From: an uncultured Eubacteriales bacterium
Lineage (GTDB): Bacteria; Bacillota; Clostridia; Oscillospirales; Oscillospiraceae
Length of the DNA: 10,774 nt
Direction: 5' to 3'
Assembly (NCBI GenBank): GCA_900554855.1
Contig: USIZ01000019.1
Location: 1-10,774, forward strand
Shown: piece after piece, positions 7,021 through 10,774 of the stretch
How the letters are laid out: the number at the start of each line of letters is the position of its first letter
Position numbering within the stretch: the stretch's first letter is position 1
Notes under the pieces: generated by a model
The model's input: the letters and a program-made list of their open reading frames with translations, nothing else
The model's database searches: none
What the model was told of the DNA's origin: nothing
Position numbers and translations under genes: made by a program

Positions 7021-7803
7021 TCAAAGATACATGACCGGCATCAGGAAAACAAAGCCCACCAGAAAAGCAAAACTCAACAGCAGGCACACCAGTATGCTGA
7101 TCCACGCTTCGGCGTGCAGAGGATGCTTTTTCAAGATGAATTGGGCACACACGCTTAGGAGCGCGTTTCCCCCCAGGCCCATTCCGACAAAGACAGCTAT
7201 GATAGCCAAAACATCCTGCAAGCGTGCCAGTTCAAGTGGAAAAATAGCAAAATACAGCCGGATCAGCATTGCGCCCAGAAGCACCAGCCAATAGATCATC
7301 AGCGGCCGCCGCTTGGCTCCCCTTTCCGGCAACGCCAATCCACCAGTACCGGCACTGCGCCCCACAAAGGCCAGCGCCTCGTTGGCATCGTCCATCGCAT
7401 CCCGAAGGAAATCGACAAAGCAGCCGCCCCGCTGTTCCTCCCGCTCAATCTCCCGCAGACAGGCCGCAGCATCAAATTCACACATTGTAATCCGCTCTGC
7501 CTTTAATTTTTCACAGATCATGACAGCCCCATTCAGTGTTTCGATCTGCTGATGAAGCTGGCACAGATTTTCTTCCACCGCATCTGGAAAATCCCGCGCA
7601 CCTGCCATCAGGTCAGATATCGGTGCCAATGAAAAACCCAGTCTGCGCAGCGCGAGGATGGTCTCCAGCCGCTCCACATCCGCCTCGCTGTACTCCCGGT
7701 AGCGATTGGCTCTGCGCTGCGGCGTGACCAGGCCCTCTTTCTCGTAGTAGAAAATGAGCGAGCGCGGGACACCCAGCATCTGCTCCAGCTCGTTGATCTT
7801 CAC
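7021..7803 (-). CDS. MerR-family regulator with three C-terminal membrane helices
   Basis: The 260-residue protein begins with a MerR-type winged helix: KINELEQMLGVPRSLIFYYE (2-21), EGLVTP, NRYREYSEADVERLETI and ALRRLGFSLAPISDLM. A helical linker with five cysteines (81, 97, 108, 115, 128) follows, and then three hydrophobic segments at about 168-189, 195-222 and 232-257. Soluble MerR proteins end after the coiled-coil or a ligand domain, so this one is predicted to sit in the membrane and read a membrane or envelope signal while bound to DNA. The GTG at 7801-7803 is chosen because the domain starts there and GAGGCGGAG precedes it. An upstream in-frame ATG-less extension would translate through the promoter. 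The promoter has a 19-bp spacer, so autoregulation is likely. The signal and the targets are unknown; the small CxxC gene follows directly. Base composition here is visibly less GC-rich than in the flanking genes. Confidence 0.85.
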   Translation of the reverse strand: MKINELEQMLGVPRSLIFYYEKEGLVTPQRRANRYREYSEADVERLETILALRRLGFSLAPISDLMAGARDFPDAVEENLCQLHQQIETLNGAVMICEKLKAERITMCEFDAAACLREIEREEQRGGCFVDFLRDAMDDANEALAFVGRSAGTGGLALPERGAKRRPLMIYWLVLLGAMLIRLYFAIFPLELARLQDVLAIIAVFVGMGLGGNALLSVCAQFILKKHPLHAEAWISILVCLLLSFAFLVGFVFLMPVMYL

Positions 7804-7806
7804 GTT

Positions 7807-7815
7807 CTCCGCCTC
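7807..7815 (-). promoter_or_regulatory. Ribosome binding site supporting the GTG start of merR
   Basis: On the minus strand GAGGCGGAG occupies 7807-7815, with its GAGG (7812-7815) 8 bases before the GTG at 7803. Together with the promoter just upstream it excludes the longer reading of the frame. Confidence 0.5.
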
Positions 7816-7847
7816 ATTTCCATAACAATTCTGCTTGTTCTGGTTCC

Positions 7848-7878
7848 AATATAAACTATAAACCTGCTTCAGAGTCAA
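7848..7878 (-). promoter_or_regulatory. MerR-type promoter with 19-bp spacer and dyad
   Basis: On the minus strand TTGACT (7873-7878) and TATATT (7848-7853) are separated by 19 bases instead of 17. A 21-base imperfect dyad beginning ACTCTGAAGC and ending TTTATAGT spans the spacer, with 7 of 10 positions paired. Over-long spacers covered by a dyad are the defining feature of promoters that MerR proteins untwist, so the adjacent regulator probably controls its own operon. Confidence 0.7.
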
Positions 7879-7882
7879 CAAT

Positions 7883-7902
7883 TTCTTTCAAATTCTTTCA
7901 AA
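7883..7902 (-). repeat. Perfect 10-bp tandem repeat upstream of merR -35
   Basis: TTTGAAAGAA occurs twice in a row on the minus strand (7893-7902 and 7883-7892), 4 bases upstream of the merR -35 box. The spacing of one helical turn and the A-tracts fit an UP element or a two-site operator. The left end merges with the T-tract of the thioesterase terminator. Confidence 0.5.
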
Positions 7903-7937
7903 AAAAGCAAAACAGCCGCCCGGCTGGGCGGCTGTTT
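7900..7937 (-). terminator. Rho-independent terminator of the thioesterase gene
   Basis: AAACAGCCGCCC (7910-7921) pairs perfectly with GGGCGGCTGTTT (7926-7937) around a 4-base loop. On the minus strand the stem is followed by TGC and seven T (7900-7906). It starts 6 bases after the stop codon of the thioesterase gene and insulates merR from it. Confidence 0.93.
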
Positions 7938-7943
7938 CATGGT

Positions 7944-8387
7944 TCACTTCTTCGGAATGATGGCATAGGTGCCGATGGCGGTGCAGGCGACCTTGCCGGT
8001 GGCGGGGACGATGGCCTCGCAGTAGGCGGTGGCGTTGCGCTTGCCCAGAGAGGTCACCCGGGCCTTGATGAACACATAGTCCTCCATGGGCACAGGGCGG
8101 AGGTAGTTGGCCGTCATGGAGATGGTGGGCGGAATAGTCTGCCGGGAGAAGCAGTACACTGCCATGCTCATAACCAGATCCATCATGGTGTTGATCATGC
8201 CGCCGTGGAGCGTGCCCAGACCGTTCACCTGCCAGTCCTGAAGCGGAAATTTCAGCGTCAGCTCCTGCCGCGCATCGTCGCAGCTCTCCAGTTCCGCCTT
8301 GAGCCGTCCGTTCAGCGTGGACGCCATTTTTCCATTGATAAATGCCAGCTCCTCCCGGAGCCAATCCTCGGTCTTAACCTGATCCAT
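7944..8387 (-). CDS. PaaI-family hotdog thioesterase
   Basis: The 147-residue protein has the single hotdog fold of the PaaI group, acyl-CoA thioesterases that release free acids from (often aromatic) CoA thioesters. The signature is GLGTLHGGMINTMMDLVMSMA, with H61-G-G and D70, which matches the catalytic acidic residue on the long central helix. The typical strand TANYLRPVP follows, then KARVTSLGKRNATAYCEA. Length fits the family (about 130-150). The ATG at 8385-8387 has GAGGG 6 bases upstream; longer starts would run into the promoter. It is transcribed alone between its own promoter and terminator and is divergent from panE. The CoA substrate is unknown. A role in clearing CoA thioesters made by the ligase elsewhere in the window is conceivable but not shown. 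Confidence 0.88.
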   Translation of the reverse strand: MDQVKTEDWLREELAFINGKMASTLNGRLKAELESCDDARQELTLKFPLQDWQVNGLGTLHGGMINTMMDLVMSMAVYCFSRQTIPPTISMTANYLRPVPMEDYVFIKARVTSLGKRNATAYCEAIVPATGKVACTAIGTYAIIPKK

Positions 8388-8421
8388 GTGTGACCCTCGC
8401 TTTCTGAAAATAACTGGATTC

Positions 8422-8450
8422 ATTTTACCATCCATCGGGCGAAAAAGCAA
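8422..8450 (-). promoter_or_regulatory. Sigma-A promoter of the thioesterase gene
   Basis: On the minus strand TTGCTT (8445-8450), 17 bases, then TAAAAT (8422-8427) preceded by TGG, an extended -10. Its -35 lies 11 bases from the -35 of the divergent panE promoter. Confidence 0.72.
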
Positions 8451-8461
8451 CGCTTTTGCGC

Positions 8462-8490
8462 TTTACAGGGGCAGAAAAACCAACTATAAT
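8462..8490 (+). promoter_or_regulatory. Sigma-A promoter of panE
   Basis: TTTACA (8462-8467), 17 bases, then a perfect TATAAT (8485-8490). The leader is about 40 bases. Between this and the divergent thioesterase promoter lies AAAGC...GCTTT, a short dyad that could bind a shared regulator; that part is weak. Confidence 0.82.
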
Positions 8491-8535
8491 AACACTATAA
8501 CCAAACCACTCTATTGAGATAGGAAGCGAACCAAT

Positions 8536-9486
8536 ATGGATCTTCTCATTACCGGCACCGGCAGCATCGGCATCGCCATGGCCGCCATGCTCCGCAGCGC
8601 GGGGGCAAACGTCTCCCTCCTCGCCCGGGGGAGCACCAGGGACGCCATTCTGGCGGACGGTGTCCACAAGACCGGCCTGTTCGGCGATCTGGACTTTGCC
8701 GCCGATGACTTTACCGTCTCTGACGATTACGGTGCCTTTCCCGCCGCCAGTTTTGACTACATCCTCATCTGCGCCAAGACCATGGCCAACGCCGCCATTG
8801 CGGAGGGTCTGGCCCAGCACCGGGACATTCTGAAACCCACCGGAAAACTGGTCATTATTCAGAACGGCTGGGGCAATGACCGGGAATACCGGAAGTATTT
8901 CGACAAGGAGCAGGTCTGCTCCGCCCGCATCATCACCGGCTTCCAGCGCCTGAACCCCAACACCAGCAAAGTGACGGTGTACACCGATCCGATGCTGCTG
9001 GGCAATCTTTACGGCCTGGACACCGCGCCCCTCCAGCCGCTGGCCGAGGCCATCACCCGGGGCGGCCTGCCCTGTGAGTGCACCGACGATGTGGGCAAGG
9101 CCCTCTGGGCAAAGATGATCTACAACTGCACGCTGAATCCGCTGGGGGCCATTGTGGGGGTCCACTACGGCGCTCTGAGCGAAAACGAACACTCTCTGGC
9201 CATCATGAATGACACCATGGACGAACTCTTTGCCGTGATGCACGCAGCGGGCTACTCCACCTACTGGCCGGACGCGGACAGCTACCGCAAAGACTTCTAT
9301 GCCAAACTCCTGCCGGATACCTATAACCATAATTCTTCCACCTTGCAGGACATCCGCGCCAAACGCCCCACAGAGATCGAGACGCTGACCGGCACCATCC
9401 TTCAGCTGGCAAAAGAGCACGGCGTTCCCGTCCCCGTGAACACCATGCTCTACCGCCTCATCAAAACGCTGGAGGCAAACTACTAA
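8536..9486 (+). CDS. panE: Ketopantoate reductase family protein (PanE/ApbA)
   Basis: The 316-residue enzyme fits 2-dehydropantoate 2-reductase, which reduces ketopantoate to pantoate with NADPH on the way to pantothenate and CoA. The N-terminus MDLLITGTGSIG holds the Rossmann GxGxxG loop (7-12), followed by the first NADP-binding strand and LLARG. The catalytic stretch KALWAKMIYNCTLNPLGAI gives K193, N197 and N201 at the places of the E. coli catalytic lysine and substrate asparagines. RAKRPTEIETLTG contains E280 at the conserved glutamate position. Length is close to E. coli PanE (303). The ATG has AGGAAG about 9-11 bases upstream. PanE-like proteins include paralogues acting on other 2-oxo acids, and no panB or panC is in the window, so the exact substrate is likely but not certain. 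Its stop overlaps the convergent phosphopantetheinyl transferase gene by 4 bases. Confidence 0.85.
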   Translation: MDLLITGTGSIGIAMAAMLRSAGANVSLLARGSTRDAILADGVHKTGLFGDLDFAADDFTVSDDYGAFPAASFDYILICAKTMANAAIAEGLAQHRDILKPTGKLVIIQNGWGNDREYRKYFDKEQVCSARIITGFQRLNPNTSKVTVYTDPMLLGNLYGLDTAPLQPLAEAITRGGLPCECTDDVGKALWAKMIYNCTLNPLGAIVGVHYGALSENEHSLAIMNDTMDELFAVMHAAGYSTYWPDADSYRKDFYAKLLPDTYNHNSSTLQDIRAKRPTEIETLTGTILQLAKEHGVPVPVNTMLYRLIKTLEANY

Positions 9487-10007
9487 AGGATGCGGAACTC
9501 CGCTTCGCTCTGCTGACAGCAGAGGGTCAGAAAGCCGCCGTCGATGGGGTGCTCGTGAAAATACCAGGCGATCCCGTCCCGGAAGAGCACATCGTCCAGA
9601 ACGGAGAAGCTGTCCAGCGGGAGCGTCAGCCCCTTGCCCTGCGCCTTGGTAAAGCTCTCCTTGCGCGTCCACAGCCGGAAAAACTCTTCCGCCGGCCGTT
9701 TTGAGAGCCACTCCTGCTCCACCGGCGTGAAGAACCGCTTTGCCACCTGCTGGCGGAGCGGACGCACCAACTCCACATCCACGCCCACCGCCGTCTCCGA
9801 CAGGGCGCACGCGCCCCATCCGCCGGAGTGGGAGAGGTTGAACTGGACGCCGGGATAGTCCTTTAAATAGGGCTTACCCAGCACCGTTCTAGTCTGCTCG
9901 GCGTCCGCGGGGATGCCATTGGCCGCAAACAGTGCTCGCTCTGCTCGGTATGCGGCGGCTTTTCCGTCCTTTTCCCCGCCCAGAAGTGCATATACCTGTG
10001 TTCTCAT
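9483..10007 (-). CDS. Sfp-type 4'-phosphopantetheinyl transferase
   Basis: The 174-residue protein carries the three motifs of the Sfp/AcpT superfamily, which moves the phosphopantetheine arm of CoA onto a serine of acyl, peptidyl or other carrier proteins. They are GKPYL (44-48) with FNLSHSG (56-62), VGVDVE (74-79) with metal ligands D77 and E79, and FFRLWTRKESFTKAQGKGL (109-127) with E117 as the third ligand. It is shorter than Sfp (about 224) but longer than AcpS (about 125), and the WxxKES motif places it with the Sfp side. The ATG at 10005-10007 has GAGGTGA just upstream. No carrier protein, polyketide or peptide synthetase lies in the window, so the target is unknown. Its promoter is the best in the window (TTGACA, 17 bases, TAAAGT). 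Confidence 0.92.
   Translation of the reverse strand: MRTQVYALLGGEKDGKAAAYRAERALFAANGIPADAEQTRTVLGKPYLKDYPGVQFNLSHSGGWGACALSETAVGVDVELVRPLRQQVAKRFFTPVEQEWLSKRPAEEFFRLWTRKESFTKAQGKGLTLPLDSFSVLDDVLFRDGIAWYFHEHPIDGGFLTLCCQQSEAEFRIL
9492..9524. repeat. Pair of inverted repeats at the panE/transferase junction
   Basis: GCGGA-AC-TCCGC (9492-9503) and CTCTGCTG-A-CAGCAGAG (9508-9524) lie directly after the panE stop, inside the 3' end of the transferase gene. In plus-strand RNA the second can form a 6-bp stem with a TGACA loop. No T-tract follows, so termination is uncertain. Confidence 0.45.
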
Positions 10008-10028
10008 GCGATCACCTCGTCATTCAAA

Positions 10029-10057
10029 ACTTTATCATTGCGCCGGAGGACTGTCAA
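10029..10057 (-). promoter_or_regulatory. Sigma-A promoter of the phosphopantetheinyl transferase gene
   Basis: On the minus strand a perfect TTGACA (10052-10057), a 17-base spacer and TAAAGT (10029-10034) with TGA upstream, an extended -10. The leader is only about 15 bases. A possible comF -10 (TATCAT, 10033-10038, plus strand) overlaps this -10. Confidence 0.82.
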
Positions 10058-10073
10058 TGAGAGGAGGCGCACC

Positions 10074-10727
10074 ATGGCCATTCCGTCCCTGCTGGAACTG
10101 CTGTTTCCGCCCAAGTGCATCATCTGCCAGAAGATCCTGACCGGCCGGGAGACGATCTGCCCGGAGTGCGCCCGCTCACTGCCTGTCGCCACCGGCGCCC
10201 AGGTCAAGCACAAGGTGGAATTCACCGAAGGGTGCTATGCGCCCTTCTTCTATGAAGAACCGCTTCGCTCCGCCTTTCTGCGCTATAAATTCAGCGGCAG
10301 GGAGCACTATGCCACCAGTTTCGGCAAGTGGATGGCGGACTGCCTGACCGGGCAGGAGCAGACGGAGTTTGATTTTGTTACCTTTGCGCCCCTCAGCCAG
10401 CTGCGCCGCTGGCGGCGCGGTTACGATCAGGCCGAATTATTGGCCAACGAGATAGCGGCACAGTTAAACCTGCCGCTGCTCCCCACGCTCACAAAGGCCT
10501 ACCGCAGACCGCTCTCTCGACTGGAGGGTGAGCGCTCTATCCGATCCGCCCGGATCATGGGCGCTTACTCTCTGCGCAAGGGCGCGGATGTGCGCGAAAA
10601 GCGCATTCTGCTGGTGGACGCCATCACCACCTCCGGCGCCACGCTCAGCGCGTGCGCACAGGTCTTAAAATGCGCCGGTGCGTCGGAGATCACCTGCGTA
10701 ACGCTGGCTCAAAAGCGTTCAAAATAG
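10074..10727 (+). CDS. comF: ComF-family phosphoribosyltransferase-like protein
   Basis: The 217-residue protein has the ComF layout: an N-terminal zinc-binding half with C15-x2-C18 and C29-x2-C32 (PPKCIICQ...TICPEC), then a type I phosphoribosyltransferase domain. Within the latter, RRWRRGYDQAELLANEIA and a GERSIR....GAYSL segment match the family, and ILLVDAITTSGAT (178-190) is the PRPP loop. ComF proteins help bring single-stranded DNA across the membrane during natural transformation in Bacillus and Haemophilus; many anaerobes carry one without known competence. The second acidic residue of the PRPP loop is Ala183 instead of Asp. AGGAGG (10062-10067) lies 6 bases before the ATG at 10074, which decides the start. 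No comEA, comEC or comFA is in the window. The gene is divergent from the phosphopantetheinyl transferase gene. Confidence 0.87.
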   Translation: MAIPSLLELLFPPKCIICQKILTGRETICPECARSLPVATGAQVKHKVEFTEGCYAPFFYEEPLRSAFLRYKFSGREHYATSFGKWMADCLTGQEQTEFDFVTFAPLSQLRRWRRGYDQAELLANEIAAQLNLPLLPTLTKAYRRPLSRLEGERSIRSARIMGAYSLRKGADVREKRILLVDAITTSGATLSACAQVLKCAGASEITCVTLAQKRSK

Positions 10728-10732
10728 CAAGA

Positions 10733-10755
10733 GCGTGTCAAACTGTTTGACACGC
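10733..10755. repeat. Perfect 10-bp inverted repeat after comF
   Basis: GCGTGTCAAA (10733-10742), a 3-base CTG loop, and TTTGACACGC (10746-10755) follow the comF stop by 5 bases. A stem of this quality would terminate if a T-tract followed, but the next bases are CCAAGGACAGG. It may be a T-poor terminator, an operator for the next gene, or an interspersed repeat. The remainder to 10774 shows nothing else. Confidence 0.6.
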
Positions 10756-10774
10756 CCAAGGACAGGATCTGACG

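Noticed and set aside
7804..7881. 26-residue N-terminal extension of the MerR protein
   Set aside because: It would translate across the -35, spacer and -10 of the promoter, and the MerR domain begins exactly at the internal GTG.
8425..9819. 464-codon open frame antisense to panE and spanning into the transferase gene
   Set aside because: Glycine- and valine-rich with no family features; covers promoters and parts of two real genes.

Overview
The window looks like chromosomal DNA of a GC-rich Bacillota, most likely a gut clostridium of the Oscillospiraceae type. This rests on AGGAGG-like ribosome binding sites, sigma-A promoters (often with an extended -10 TGn), Rho-independent terminators and the character of the proteins. 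The species assignment is an inference. No rRNA, tRNA, CRISPR array, insertion sequence or phage gene is visible. The window holds ten intact or edge-truncated genes and one small frameshifted gene.

Left block (1-2327, minus strand): one tightly overlapping operon reads nudC (Nudix NAD/NADH pyrophosphatase) -> MATE efflux transporter -> DUF1294 membrane protein (cut by the left edge). A near-consensus promoter lies at 2375-2403. Divergent from it (2500-5188, plus strand) is a two-gene operon: a stand-alone E2/CAT-fold acyltransferase-like protein, whose catalytic histidine position is glutamate, overlapping by 14 bases an AMP-forming acyl-CoA ligase. A strong hairpin at 5206-5244 separates this operon from the convergent pyruvate kinase gene (5243-6655, minus).

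Middle block (6820-7803, minus): a merR-family regulator with three C-terminal membrane helices is driven by a promoter with a 19-bp spacer and an imperfect dyad, as in MerR-activated promoters. It is followed by a tiny CxxC protein gene that appears frameshifted. Upstream, and separated by a canonical terminator, is a PaaI-type hotdog thioesterase gene (7944-8387, minus). It is divergent from a panE-type ketopantoate reductase gene (8536-9486, plus).

Right block: panE overlaps tail-to-tail by 4 bases with an Sfp-type 4'-phosphopantetheinyl transferase (9483-10007, minus). That gene is divergent from a comF-family phosphoribosyltransferase gene (10074-10727, plus). A perfect 10-bp inverted repeat without a T-tract follows comF.

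Five genes make, use or consume CoA or its thioesters (acyltransferase-like protein, acyl-CoA ligase, thioesterase, PanE, phosphopantetheinyl transferase). They sit in separate transcription units, so a shared pathway is only a hypothesis. The most promising unexplained items are the His-less acyltransferase plus ligase pair, and the membrane-anchored MerR with its small frameshifted partner.
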